Assembly (NCBI RefSeq): GCF_010093065.1 | Contig: NZ_CP048113.1 | Span: 7,086,001 to 7,150,000, forward strand | Origin: Chitinophaga agri | Lineage (GTDB): Bacteria > Bacteroidota > Bacteroidia > Chitinophagales > Chitinophagaceae | Reading direction: 5' to 3' | DNA length: 64,000 bases | Shown here: positions 8,014-17,822 of the stretch, in pieces | Numbering within the stretch: the first letter of the stretch is position 1 | How the letters are laid out: the number at the start of each line of letters is the position of its first letter | Notes under the pieces: model-generated | The model's input: only the letters and a program-made list of their open reading frames with translations | Databases searched by the model: none | Told to the model about the DNA's origin: nothing | Translations under genes and position numbers: made by a program

Positions 8014-9342
8014 TTATTTCGTTTTAGTCAGGCCTGCCTCCAGCATGTCAAGAATGCCTTCATTGCTGATGATGATCATCCCATGCCTGTCGTTTGTAAT
8101 ACCATGCTCCAGTGTATAGGTGTATACCGGTTTGTGACCGTCCATACGGGTGGGGAGATATACAAAATGTACGTTGCTGCATTGCTGTCGCAACACATCG
8201 CCCGCCTCAATAATATGGGTAGAGATGACAAAGATGCTGTTATGCTTCCGGGCAAAGCGGCTGGTGATCGCAATGGTCGCCTCATAGGCATCTTTCACAT
8301 TTGTACCTCTGAACAGTTCATCAAACACAATGAACAGCCGCTTCCCCTGACTTAACTCCTGTGCGATCTTCTTTACCCGCAGTACTTCCGCATAGAAGTG
8401 ACTGGCGCCCATGCCCAGGTTGTCCGGCAGGTTGATCGTTGTATAGATACCATCCAGCACGGAGAACTCCATTTTAGCTGCTGCTACCGGAAAGCCCATA
8501 TGAGCGAGGAACAGCGCGATACCCAGCGATTTCATAAAAGTGGACTTGCCCGCCATGTTCGCTCCGGTCAGAAAGATGACATTGTTCTGCTCCGTGATAT
8601 GAATGGTATTGGCAATTGCTTTCGGTAGTAATGGATGATATACGCCTTCGACTATTGCCCGGCAGCCACTGTCAGATATGGCCTGTGGGAATACGAAGCC
8701 ACGTTCAGCTGCTACTTTGGCTACAGAAAGGTAGACGTCCAGATAATAGAGGTAATGTAACAGTTGCTGTATCAGTTCCCGGTGACGGAAACGCAGTATC
8801 ACATCATAGGCCGCGATCGTGGCGTGTGATAGCTTGCCCTGTTGGGCCAGCACCGGAGCGAACGCCGGTGCTGCAAGGAGAGAGGCCAGGATATTCCTTT
8901 CCTGCTCATAGGCAATGCCGCCTGCTTTACTATCGATAAATACCCGGACACTTTGTAAAAGGGTGACCAGTGATTGCACACCTTTATAGACCATCTGAGT
9001 ATTACCATCTGAGACGATCATGCCTGCCAGTTTTTTACTGACAGACTGCTCGTCGGCAGATAACTTCGTCCGCTCGTCCGTATTGCCGATATAAGGCTCT
9101 ATTGCATCAAAGAGCGGTGCCGCAAATGGGTAGACAGTTCCTGCTGCCGCAAAATGCTGAATGATATTGCTGCGCCGGTTGATGCTGATATGATCTGATA
9201 GCGGATGCCGGAACATTTCTTCCAGTATGAGCGCACCCCCGTGGGTCACTGTACGGTTGAAAATGTTATACACCGCGTCTCCGCCATACCGGCCAAAGAT
9301 GTGCAGGTCATCCAGTGTTTGCTTATCTGTAGTGAACAGCAT
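8014..9342 (-). CDS. MutS-family ATPase, core and ATPase domains only (paralogue A)
   Basis: A 442-residue paralogue of the downstream gene with the same layout: core domain opening with DKQTLDDLHIFGRYGGDAVY, then the ATPase with Walker A GANMAGKST (about residue 257), Walker B LFIVFDELFRGTNVKDAYEA (about 335) and switch ISTHIIEA (about 370). It also lacks the mismatch-binding and connector domains. Within the ATPase domain the two copies are closely similar (for example GMGASHFYAEVLRVK against NMGYSHFYAEVLRVK), while the core domains have diverged. That pattern suggests an old tandem duplication with specialised subunits. The gene begins 5 bp after the GldF-GldG permease gene, in the same operon as a SusC/SusD pair. 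Confidence 0.85.
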   Translation of the reverse strand: MLFTTDKQTLDDLHIFGRYGGDAVYNIFNRTVTHGGALILEEMFRHPLSDHISINRRSNIIQHFAAAGTVYPFAAPLFDAIEPYIGNTDERTKLSADEQSVSKKLAGMIVSDGNTQMVYKGVQSLVTLLQSVRVFIDSKAGGIAYEQERNILASLLAAPAFAPVLAQQGKLSHATIAAYDVILRFRHRELIQQLLHYLYYLDVYLSVAKVAAERGFVFPQAISDSGCRAIVEGVYHPLLPKAIANTIHITEQNNVIFLTGANMAGKSTFMKSLGIALFLAHMGFPVAAAKMEFSVLDGIYTTINLPDNLGMGASHFYAEVLRVKKIAQELSQGKRLFIVFDELFRGTNVKDAYEATIAITSRFARKHNSIFVISTHIIEAGDVLRQQCSNVHFVYLPTRMDGHKPVYTYTLEHGITNDRHGMIIISNEGILDMLEAGLTKTK

Positions 9343-9347
9343 AGTGG

Positions 9348-11654
9348 TTATTTCCTTTTACGTCTGATGAGCAGAATGGTGGCGAATGCCACGAGTATAC
9401 CCGGTAATACCCACAGATAAAATATCCTGAGGATGCGCACCTTGTCGATCGTTACGGTGACACGGGTGTCCTTTGCAGCAGGACGATAGGTGTCGATGGG
9501 AAATTCTCCGTTACTCAGCCAGCTGAACAGGCCCGTATTGAAATAGAAATTGGCTGTTTGGATGTTGAAGCGTCCAAGTTCGGCGTTGCTGAGGAAATCG
9601 GCATCACCGGCCACGATGATACGTTGTTCCCTGTTGCCTACGTTACGGGTCAGTGCCACAACTGTTGGTACCGCCATCTTTTTATCGCCTGCGGCAGGAT
9701 CGTAGTGTACTACGGCAGAATCAGCTACCAGCTTATCCTTCTTGATCCAGCTCCTGTCTGCTGCTGTCATTAATAACGGCTGTACTTTGAACAGACTGTC
9801 CGAATAGACGATGCCTGTCGCTCCCGGCATGGAAATAGCAATACTGTCCTTATAGTTCTTCGCCAGGGCTTTAGACAAGTTAGCAGCGGTGGCCGTCATC
9901 AGCGGCAGCGCCACATCAGGCGTCATGTCTGCACTGGGTTGTACGATCGTTCCCTCCATCAGTTGTACGCCCAGTTGTGCTAAAAGCGGATTTAATACGC
10001 CCTGTTTGCCAGGTTCCCCGGTTATCAGCAGGTTACCACCCTTGTCAATGTAATTCCTGATCCGTGTAAGTACTGCCGGCGAGAGTGCTGTTTTAGGATC
10101 GGCGATCACCAGTGTAGAGATGTTATCAGGAGCATCCTGCTCTTCGAGCGACAGGGTATCGACATCGAAGCCCTGGTTAACCAGCGCATAACGGAAGCCG
10201 TTCTTATAGGTCAGCGTATTGTACTCACGGTCACCTGTTTTATGAATGCTTCGCTCGAGGTTGCCGCTCAGGAAGGCTATTTTCGGGATCTTAGCCTGTA
10301 GCAGTCTTTTAAAGGCAGCTGCTACCTCTGCTTCACCCGGCCACTGTGACTGGTCGTCAAATACGCGCAGTAAAGTTGTTTTGCCTTTATACTTCAGCTG
10401 CATCACATAGCGGTTCTGTTCCGGACGCAGGTCAATGACCTTTCTCATTTCAGCAGGCGATTTGAAATCTGCGATCTTCAGGTCCATACCCTTTGCACGC
10501 TGTGTGGCTACATCCTGGAGGTCTTTGCCAGGATAGAAGCGCATGATATTGGGATTGTCGAGAATACTGTCATAATACTGGACGTAGTTCAGTTCAATGT
10601 TATCTTTGAAACGCATGTAAGGCTCCCACCTGGCCAGGTCCATGTTACGTCCATCTTCTGATCCGAAGTAATAGTATTGCCCCAGCAGGTTGTTGTAGGC
10701 GGTGACCTCAAGAGGGGCATCACCCAGCTCTTTGATGATCTGCCGGGAGTTGGGTGTGAGTGTTCTGGATTTATTCGCAGTAGCATCCAGGTAGGCCACC
10801 AGCGAAGGACGTGAGGTGACGTAGCCGATCACCAGTGCAGATAACACGATAGCCGCATACCTGCCGAATCTTACAATCGCTGGTTTTGATTCCCGTCCCG
10901 CCTTTAGTTTGTAGATACTCAGCCCCAGGAATATATAAATGATCACCAGGAAGTAGATCACATCTTTGCTGGTGATCAAACCTGCCATCATTTTTTCGGT
11001 ACGTCCGCTCAATGAAAGGAAATAGGTGAGGTCCCGTACAAATGGAATGTTTTGCCAAACCGTGCCGATATAGCTTAATACGCCTACCATAATGAAGGTA
11101 CAGACAGCCGCTACGATCTGGTAAGAGGTCAGGCAGGACATGAACAGGCCGATCGCGGAATAGGCGCATAGCAGCAGGTAAAAGCCGAATGACGCTGACA
11201 GCAGTATGCCGGCATCTGCATGCAAGATGTGCAGCAGACCATCGGTGATGAAGATACCCAGTATGGCAATCATCAGCAGATTATATACCATCATGGCCAG
11301 GAATTTACCAAAGATGATCTCTCTTACCTTCACAGGGGAGGAGTATAGTAATTTGATCGTACCGTTATTGACTTCCCTGCTGATCAATCCCATTGTCAAT
11401 AGCGGGATGTAGAGATATAATGTCTGCATCACCACATTGAATACGCCGCCTTTGGAAGCAAATATCCTGTCGGTGACGCGCGTCATATATTCCAGTCCCA
11501 TTCCGCCCATTTCCTGCGTACGCGCATTGCTGTCCAATCCGTTTATATATGCCATACCGCATTGTACCAGGAAAGCGATCAGTAAAAACCATGCTATCGG
11601 GGAATAGAACAGGGTACGTAATTCTGTTTTCGCAATTCTGAAAACCGTCTTCAT
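9348..11654 (-). CDS. GldF-GldG fusion ABC permease
   Basis: Inner-membrane part of an ABC-2 type transporter. In the 768 residues, about 1-260 form a six-helix ABC-2 permease domain (GldF-like, starting FRIAKTELRTLFYSPIAWF). About 270-740 form the large periplasmic GldG domain (starting near SRTLTPNSRQIIKEL, with a Rossmann-like DUF4350-type region near LLITGEPGKQGVLNPLLAQL). A last membrane helix (YLWVLPGILVAFATILLI) is followed by RRKRK. GldA, GldF and GldG are known for gliding motility in Flavobacterium, but the fused form is widespread in non-gliding Bacteroidota with unknown substrates. Its ATPase is the gene 7 bp upstream, and two MutS-like genes follow at once. Confidence 0.88.
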   Translation of the reverse strand: MKTVFRIAKTELRTLFYSPIAWFLLIAFLVQCGMAYINGLDSNARTQEMGGMGLEYMTRVTDRIFASKGGVFNVVMQTLYLYIPLLTMGLISREVNNGTIKLLYSSPVKVREIIFGKFLAMMVYNLLMIAILGIFITDGLLHILHADAGILLSASFGFYLLLCAYSAIGLFMSCLTSYQIVAAVCTFIMVGVLSYIGTVWQNIPFVRDLTYFLSLSGRTEKMMAGLITSKDVIYFLVIIYIFLGLSIYKLKAGRESKPAIVRFGRYAAIVLSALVIGYVTSRPSLVAYLDATANKSRTLTPNSRQIIKELGDAPLEVTAYNNLLGQYYYFGSEDGRNMDLARWEPYMRFKDNIELNYVQYYDSILDNPNIMRFYPGKDLQDVATQRAKGMDLKIADFKSPAEMRKVIDLRPEQNRYVMQLKYKGKTTLLRVFDDQSQWPGEAEVAAAFKRLLQAKIPKIAFLSGNLERSIHKTGDREYNTLTYKNGFRYALVNQGFDVDTLSLEEQDAPDNISTLVIADPKTALSPAVLTRIRNYIDKGGNLLITGEPGKQGVLNPLLAQLGVQLMEGTIVQPSADMTPDVALPLMTATAANLSKALAKNYKDSIAISMPGATGIVYSDSLFKVQPLLMTAADRSWIKKDKLVADSAVVHYDPAAGDKKMAVPTVVALTRNVGNREQRIIVAGDADFLSNAELGRFNIQTANFYFNTGLFSWLSNGEFPIDTYRPAAKDTRVTVTIDKVRILRIFYLWVLPGILVAFATILLIRRKRK

Positions 11655-11661
11655 GAATCTC

Positions 11662-12588
11662 TTATTGTGATGATTGATTGGATAATTGTTTAAATACTTC
11701 GTCGAGCGCTGTTTTATCGAGCGTGATCTCTCTCAACCTCCAGCCCTGTTGTATGCTGGCTGCGATCAGGTGTTCCGTAATTTCCTGGTCGCCATTGAAG
11801 TGGACACGTACCTGTCTTTCCGTCAGGAAATCTGTTTTGGTCACACCTGGTATCGCCATGAGTGCTTCAGCAGCGGGAGGGTTCTCCATATGCATCAGTA
11901 CACTATGTGGCTCGATATAGTTGTTGAACGCGTCCATGCTGTCTGCAAATACGATCCTGCCGTTATCGATCATCTTGATCTCTTTACATAGCAGCTGTAC
12001 TTCCGACAGAATATGTGACGAGAAGATCACGGCGCGGTCTCTGGCGATGTCTTTGATCAGCGCTCTTACTTCAATGATCTGGTTAGGATCAAGACCGTTC
12101 GTAGGTTCATCCAGCACCACCAGTGAAGGCCGGTGTATAATCGCCTGGGCGATACCTACACGCTGCCGGTAGCCACCGGAGAGATTACTTATCAGGCGCT
12201 GGCTATAATGTGCAATGCCACAACGTTCTTTCGCTTCCTTCAATGCCGGCTGTATCTTTTCTTTTGGCATCAGGCGAAGGCCTGCGCAATAGATGAGATA
12301 TTCATCTACTGTGAGGTCCATATACAGGGGCGGGGTCTGTGGCAGAAAACCAATTTCCTGTTTTGCCAGTTCCGGGTTCTCCCGCATATTGATACCATTC
12401 ACGTATACATTGCCTTCTGTCTGGTTCAGTACACCACACAGAATATTCATTGTAGTAGATTTGCCTGCACCATTAGACCCCAGTAAACCCACGATTCCGG
12501 TCTGACTGATCTCCATATTGATGTCACGGATTGCCCATGAGCTGGTGTAGCGATGTGATAAGTGCTCCAGCTTTACAATACTGTTCAT
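11662..12588 (-). CDS. ABC transporter ATP-binding protein (GldA/CcmA type)
   Basis: Cytoplasmic ATPase that powers the GldF-GldG permease. All motifs are present in the 308 residues: Walker A GLLGSNGAGKST (about 34-45), Q-loop FLPQTPPLYMDL, signature NLSGGYRQRVGIAQ, Walker B LVVLDEPTNGLDP and switch IFSSHILSEV. The C-terminal quarter (from about 215) is the extra domain common to ABC-2 ATPases of this class, ending near LDKTALDEVFKQL. It sits 21 bp after the SusD gene and 7 bp before the permease gene, so import across the outer membrane and this transporter are probably expressed together. Confidence 0.93.
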   Translation of the reverse strand: MNSIVKLEHLSHRYTSSWAIRDINMEISQTGIVGLLGSNGAGKSTTMNILCGVLNQTEGNVYVNGINMRENPELAKQEIGFLPQTPPLYMDLTVDEYLIYCAGLRLMPKEKIQPALKEAKERCGIAHYSQRLISNLSGGYRQRVGIAQAIIHRPSLVVLDEPTNGLDPNQIIEVRALIKDIARDRAVIFSSHILSEVQLLCKEIKMIDNGRIVFADSMDAFNNYIEPHSVLMHMENPPAAEALMAIPGVTKTDFLTERQVRVHFNGDQEITEHLIAASIQQGWRLREITLDKTALDEVFKQLSNQSSQ

Positions 12589-12609
12589 TGATTATTTTTT
12601 TGTGTTGGA

Positions 12610-14064
12610 TTAAGGATTATTTGGCATACCCGGATTGTTGTTCATCAATGCCGGTGGCAGTTGTAATACCAGCCGGTTGGGTTGATTAAGTGTATAGGTG
12701 GTAAAGGTGCCGTCTTCGTTATAAAGCGTATGCGTAAATACCTGTCCGGCAAATAGCGGATCTACCGATTGCCTGCGCATATCAAACCAGCGGTAACCTT
12801 CTGCGGCAAACTCACGGATACGTTCTTCGAAAATGAAACGTATCAGGGCAGCCTGGTTGCCCGACGTAACGGCAGGTATACCGGCATCTGCTACAGGCAT
12901 ACGGTGCTCGCGCAGGGTCTGTACGTCTGCTGTGGCTCCCGGGAGGTCGTTCAGCCGCGCTTTGCACTCTGCCCTTAACAGATAGAGTTCGGGCAGCTGT
13001 AATCCGATCCTGGACCACTGTACACCATACTTGCGCAGGCGGCCACCAGGATTGGGCGACTGATCAGGGTTCCTGTCTGTATACAGCTGCAGACGCAGGT
13101 CAGACGGCTTAAACAGTGCGGCAGCCCACGGTGCCAGTACCAGGCCGTTATTACCCAGCTGGTTACCGTTAAAAGGCCCGTTGTAGAAGATCTTTGATAC
13201 AACTGCTTCCGTCAGGTCGTTCAGGTTGTTACCGGCGCCCTGTGAAGGACCGATCATCACATCTAACGGAAGGAATGAGCCGTTTGCGCCAAGTGTCTGG
13301 TTGTAATCATATAAATGCGTATCGCCGTTTGCCAGGTCCGCAAAGGCGGCGTTGAACAACGGCAGGGCTTCATTGTTCCTGCCCATGAACAGGTATACTT
13401 TCGCCAGGAGGCCTTCGGCTGCCGGTTTAGACATACGCGTCTGTATAGTGGGTGTCACCGGTAGGTCGGCAATGGCAGCAGTGAGGTCGCTGATCATAAA
13501 GTCGTATACTTCCTGTACAGAAGCGCGTGTGAAGATCTTCACGTTCACATCTGCCTGCACTATGATCGGGAACCCGGGATCTGTAGCGGCTGTAGCAGCT
13601 ACATATGGTTTGCCGTAATAGTTGATGAACTGAAAGTAGGTCCAGGCACGTGTCGCCAGCGCCTGTGCGCGGATGGACCTTTTCTGTTCATCTGTTCCCC
13701 CGCTGGCGTCCATCACTTCATTGATGATCTTGTTCAGCGAATAGATCTGCGGCAGCCAGATGGTCAGCGCCCACGGTGAGGGGTCCTGTTGCAGGTAAAT
13801 GACATCCTGCCACTGGAACAGTTTGGCCATCTGCGGACTGCCCTGGTTGAAATACGTTGCTTCTGCTGCCACGTCATCTTCCATCAGTACCGGTTCCTGC
13901 CATCCACCGGAATATGATTGTATATAGTATGCCGGATCGTTCATCAGTTTATCATAGTCGTCCGTCGTGACTGCTATCTGTGAGCCCAGCGGCACTACTT
14001 CCAGGAAACTCTTTTTACAGGCAACAAGGGACATCATTATCGTGATATAAATAATCTTTCTCAT
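12610..14064 (-). CDS. SusD/RagB-family outer-membrane lipoprotein
   Basis: Surface lipoprotein that forms a lid over a SusC channel and binds its substrate. The 484-residue protein has a lipoprotein signal peptide with the cysteine at residue 16 (MMSLVACKKS), the usual start of SusD proteins, then the SusD-like N-terminal domain with TPR-type helices (TRAWTYFQFINYYGKPYV) and a C-terminal SusD/RagB domain (FIFEERIREFAAEGYRWFDM, the conserved 'E...RW.D.RR' helix). It follows its SusC partner by 21 bp. No carbohydrate-active enzymes are nearby, so the substrate is not necessarily a glycan. Confidence 0.93.
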   Translation of the reverse strand: MRKIIYITIMMSLVACKKSFLEVVPLGSQIAVTTDDYDKLMNDPAYYIQSYSGGWQEPVLMEDDVAAEATYFNQGSPQMAKLFQWQDVIYLQQDPSPWALTIWLPQIYSLNKIINEVMDASGGTDEQKRSIRAQALATRAWTYFQFINYYGKPYVAATAATDPGFPIIVQADVNVKIFTRASVQEVYDFMISDLTAAIADLPVTPTIQTRMSKPAAEGLLAKVYLFMGRNNEALPLFNAAFADLANGDTHLYDYNQTLGANGSFLPLDVMIGPSQGAGNNLNDLTEAVVSKIFYNGPFNGNQLGNNGLVLAPWAAALFKPSDLRLQLYTDRNPDQSPNPGGRLRKYGVQWSRIGLQLPELYLLRAECKARLNDLPGATADVQTLREHRMPVADAGIPAVTSGNQAALIRFIFEERIREFAAEGYRWFDMRRQSVDPLFAGQVFTHTLYNEDGTFTTYTLNQPNRLVLQLPPALMNNNPGMPNNP

Positions 14065-14085
14065 CCTTCTCCGTTTAAAAGTGAA

Positions 14086-17000
14086 TTAAAGTGTAACCTG
14101 CATGCCGAGGTTGTACTGGTGTTTGTAGAGTGCGCCCGGATAGCCGGTTTCAGGATCGATACGCTCGCTGTTGGCTGTCCAGATCAGGAAATTGGTTGTT
14201 TGTGCATAGATGTTCAGCCGCTGTATTTTCAGGAAACGTAGCGCCGCCGGCTGTAACTCGTAGGCAAGCGTAATGTCCCTTATCTTGAGATAGGAGGCAC
14301 TGATCACATTGAGATCAGCAGATGTGTAATACCCAATATCCCTGCGCATATAGCTAACACCCATATTGGAGACGTAGGACGGTATGTTGGTCCTGTTTTC
14401 ATCACCCGCCTGCTTCCAGCGATCAGCAAAACTAGCCATCAGATTATTGCCGCTGAGAGAAGTGGTACCCGGCATTCTGCCGGTAAAGAAGTAATTGACG
14501 TTCTTACGCATAACAGCACCTATGTTACCGACCATATTCACCGTCAGGGAGATGCCCTTATAGTCGAAGCGGTTAGTGAGGCCACCGTTGAATGGCGATT
14601 GGGTGGTACCCTGGTATACAATATCTTCCGGTTTGGCGATGTTCGGTTCTTTGGAGACCGATTTATCCGCCAGCCTGATCTGCGGGTCACCCATGTTGTC
14701 CAGTCCCGCGTACTGATAAGCGAACAGCGGTTTGGAATTGTAACCTATCCAGTAAGGAGCGTTCAACTTATAGCTGGCCGTATTGAAGAACGGGCTTGGC
14801 GCCGCATAGGAGACCAGTTTATTATAGTTATAGCTGAAGACGAAATTGGTAGACCAGGCCCAGTCCTGCTTTCTGATATTCGTTGTTCGCAGGGCTATCT
14901 CTATGCCTCTGTTCACCAGCTTACCGACGTTGCCTGTTTGCGATTCGTAGCCGGTAAACGGATTTAAGGGTACCTTACCCAGCAGGTCTGTCGTCGTCTT
15001 GCTGTAGGCATCCAGTGTGCCGGAGATGCGGTTCTCCAGTACAGAGAAATCTATACCGATATTGGTGGTCTGTGTACGTTCCCAGGTCAGTTTTCTGTTG
15101 GCTGGCTGGCCGAGCGCCAGCGCATCTCCTGCGATGCCACCGCTTTGGGACTGGGGTTCCGCGATCAGGATATCATACAGGGATGCAGCACCTACATACG
15201 GAGAGTTACCGGTAATACCATAGGTACCTCTCAGCGCCAGAGTATTGATCCAGCTGACATCCTGCATAAATCCTTCATTGCGCACCTGCCATTTACCCCC
15301 CAGGCTCCATACAGGTTTATTCTGTACAGAAATGTCACTACCAAACTGGTTGCTGTGATCTCTGCGCCAGCTGGCGTCCAGACTGTACTTATGATTGAAG
15401 GTATAACTGGCCAGGGCGAACAGGGAGGTAAAACGTGACAGGGTTTTGAATACCTGGTAGGGTGATGTACGAAAGAAGCCAAAGCCCGTTACCGTGCCAA
15501 ATACCCCTCTGCTAAGCGTACTGTAATCCAGCAGCGGATAAGTACCCAATGCTTCGTCATATCCCAGGATGCTGGTTGTATTGCGGAGAGAAGAAGCTTC
15601 CTGTGCTTCCTGGCCGGCCTGTATGGTCAGTATGTCCTTTCCTGAGCGTGGAGCAGCAGTATATAACAGCTGGTTGCGCACGGTCCAGTTACGCTGATCT
15701 GTATTAGAGGAAACATACAGGCTGTTATTCACCGGCAGATAGTACGTCGGTGTGGAAGCCGGAGACGGAGCGACCGTAAAGGACAGCAACTGTTTACGCT
15801 GGCCGATAGTGCGGGCGTCCGTAAATGTAGTCGACGTGCCAGGCGCTTTCAGGTAGCCGTATGTACCCTGGAAGCTGAAGCCTTTCCACAGTTTAACACC
15901 AACATTGGCGGTGAGATTGACACTGATTGTGTTGGTATTGGAATGTGCATAGTTGATTTCCCGGAGGGGATAATAATCCAGGTTGATCCTGCTTCTGCCA
16001 GTATAATTATTACGGGTGGAATCGCTCCATCCATTGGTGAATGCAATATTCTGTTCTCTTCCCTGTCCATCTACAAATAACTGATAGGGCAGGAAGGTAT
16101 TATCAACGGACGGCATATTCCTGGCACTCATGACGTTATTGATCAGTGAGGTGTTCAGCGATACCGTGATCCGTTTGCCGGCATTGATATGCTGGGAGAG
16201 GTTAACCTTATAGGTATTGTTCTTATTACCCGGCGTATTATTTTGCACACCTGTCCAGCCCAGCGAAGCATAGAAGGCATAGTTACTGTTTCCTGCGGAA
16301 ACGGACACGGTGTGATTGGTAGTGACAGGCTTACGATAGAAAAGATCAATGATCTGCGACCGGTTATCTATGCGGCTCATGCTATCCAGACTTTTATCAG
16401 CCTGTGCTGTACTGATCAGGCCGCGGTATTGATTATATAGTACCATCTCATGCGGCAATACCACCTGTGTGCCCAGTGAGTTCCAGGGATAGTTAACAGG
16501 ATCAAATGTCTCGCGGGCGGTCTGTATGTACTGTTCACTGTTCATCAGCTGATTATAGCTGAAGTCTGGTTTGCCCTGCAAACTCACAGATCCCGTGTAA
16601 TTCACCGACAACTTTTGATTTTTATTGCCTTCCCTGGTTTTCACGACAATCACACCATTAGCGGCCCGCGCACCCCAGATGGCGGCAGCAGCGGCATCTT
16701 TCAGCACAGTGATATCTTCTATGTCATCGGGATTGACAGAACTGAAGTCGGTCGTAATGACACCATTGATGACATAGAGCGGATTGGTAGGCTGATCACC
16801 ACTCACAGTAGAATATCCCCTGATCACACTTGACCTGGTGGTAAAACCGTTGCCTGTTCTGCCGGAGGAGGTGGAGTTGATACCTACGGTAAGACCTGGT
16901 ACCTGCCCTTCCAGCCTGGCCACCACATCAAAAGTGCTGACACGTTCTTTGAACACTTCCATATCCGGCTTGCCGAAAGCACCGGTGGCTCTTTCCCGGC

Positions 17001-17709
17001 TCAACTGCTGATAGCCGGTGTTGTAAATGGTAACAGTGGATAATGCACTGATACGGGGCGACATGATGATGGTCATGTTCTCCGTCATCCGGGAGTAGGG
17101 AACTAACACACTTTCATGGCTGATACTGGTGAAGAGCAGCGTATCGGTAGGAACCAGTCCATAAAGGGTAAACTGTCCCTGTTCATTCGTGAATACGTAG
17201 CGGCGGCCATTGCGGAGCATCACGGTAATGTTTGGAAGCGGCTGAGCGTTATTGTCAGTCACTTTACCGGTTACGTAGCCCGGATGGTCGGAGCCGTCTT
17301 CTGTGGCCTGTGAGATCACGGCAGGGGGCTTGCGACTGATAAAGATCGTTTGCCCCTGGATACTGTAGTTCAGTGGCTGATCGGCCAGGATGAGCTGCAG
17401 GGCTCTGATCAGCGGTACATTCTTTAACTGGACCGTTACCGGTGAGGCGATGGCCAGGTCTTCGTTGCGGTAGAAGAACTTGTAGCTGGTTTGTTGCCGG
17501 ATGCTGGCAAACACTTTCTGCAACGGAACTGACTTACCACTGAAGGTGACCAGTGGAGTCTGCGTCTGTGCGAAGGTGCTGGCATTTACCTGTAGCAGCG
17601 CCATGAAGAAAAGCAGGATAGCCAGTTTCATTACAAGTGCGTTTTTGGTTGATCTGGTCCCCATAAGCATAGGGGGGACGACGGGATTGCATTGACCCTT
17701 AATTTGCAT
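14086..17709 (-). CDS. SusC/RagA-family TonB-linked outer membrane protein with STN domain
   Basis: TonB-dependent import channel. The order is: signal peptide (MKLAILLFFMALLQ... ending FAQ), STN signalling domain (VTFSGKSVPLQKVFASIRQQ through GQTIFISRK), carboxypeptidase-like beta-sandwich (VTGKVTDNNAQPLPNITVML), plug with the SusC motif (LKDAAAAAIWGARAANGVIV) and a 22-strand barrel ending in MQVTL. STN domains pass signal to a FecR anti-sigma factor, and one lies just upstream. The frame stays open to a GTG at 17784, but that codon lies in a hairpin that probably terminates the FecR transcript, so I place the start at the ATG at 17709. ATGs at 17670 and 17631 (directly before the hydrophobic core) are also possible. 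Confidence 0.93.
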   Translation of the reverse strand: MQIKGQCNPVVPPMLMGTRSTKNALVMKLAILLFFMALLQVNASTFAQTQTPLVTFSGKSVPLQKVFASIRQQTSYKFFYRNEDLAIASPVTVQLKNVPLIRALQLILADQPLNYSIQGQTIFISRKPPAVISQATEDGSDHPGYVTGKVTDNNAQPLPNITVMLRNGRRYVFTNEQGQFTLYGLVPTDTLLFTSISHESVLVPYSRMTENMTIIMSPRISALSTVTIYNTGYQQLSRERATGAFGKPDMEVFKERVSTFDVVARLEGQVPGLTVGINSTSSGRTGNGFTTRSSVIRGYSTVSGDQPTNPLYVINGVITTDFSSVNPDDIEDITVLKDAAAAAIWGARAANGVIVVKTREGNKNQKLSVNYTGSVSLQGKPDFSYNQLMNSEQYIQTARETFDPVNYPWNSLGTQVVLPHEMVLYNQYRGLISTAQADKSLDSMSRIDNRSQIIDLFYRKPVTTNHTVSVSAGNSNYAFYASLGWTGVQNNTPGNKNNTYKVNLSQHINAGKRITVSLNTSLINNVMSARNMPSVDNTFLPYQLFVDGQGREQNIAFTNGWSDSTRNNYTGRSRINLDYYPLREINYAHSNTNTISVNLTANVGVKLWKGFSFQGTYGYLKAPGTSTTFTDARTIGQRKQLLSFTVAPSPASTPTYYLPVNNSLYVSSNTDQRNWTVRNQLLYTAAPRSGKDILTIQAGQEAQEASSLRNTTSILGYDEALGTYPLLDYSTLSRGVFGTVTGFGFFRTSPYQVFKTLSRFTSLFALASYTFNHKYSLDASWRRDHSNQFGSDISVQNKPVWSLGGKWQVRNEGFMQDVSWINTLALRGTYGITGNSPYVGAASLYDILIAEPQSQSGGIAGDALALGQPANRKLTWERTQTTNIGIDFSVLENRISGTLDAYSKTTTDLLGKVPLNPFTGYESQTGNVGKLVNRGIEIALRTTNIRKQDWAWSTNFVFSYNYNKLVSYAAPSPFFNTASYKLNAPYWIGYNSKPLFAYQYAGLDNMGDPQIRLADKSVSKEPNIAKPEDIVYQGTTQSPFNGGLTNRFDYKGISLTVNMVGNIGAVMRKNVNYFFTGRMPGTTSLSGNNLMASFADRWKQAGDENRTNIPSYVSNMGVSYMRRDIGYYTSADLNVISASYLKIRDITLAYELQPAALRFLKIQRLNIYAQTTNFLIWTANSERIDPETGYPGALYKHQYNLGMQVTL

Positions 17710-17753
17710 ACATTTGCAATGTTTAATGTTTAGTAATAAGCCGGACTTAAACG

Positions 17754-17792
17754 AAAACCGGGGGTAGGACGCCAATCTTTGCACCCGGTTTT
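17754..17792 (-). terminator. Hairpin between FecR and SusC genes
   Basis: Nine-base-pair stem AAAACCGGG / CCCGGTTTT with a 21-nt loop, followed on the minus strand by TTTTCGTTT. It lies 31 bp after the FecR stop. It probably separates sigma/FecR expression from the higher-level SusC operon, whose own promoter would lie in 17710-17753. That stretch contains no perfect TAnnTTTG, consistent with use of the adjacent ECF sigma factor. Confidence 0.55.
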
Positions 17793-17822
17793 TTCATTTA
17801 GTTCACGCGATTTTGGTTCTCT

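Noticed and set aside
6740..9342. Housekeeping mismatch-repair MutS
   Set aside because: Both proteins are half the expected length and lack the mismatch-binding and connector domains; there is no MutL nearby.
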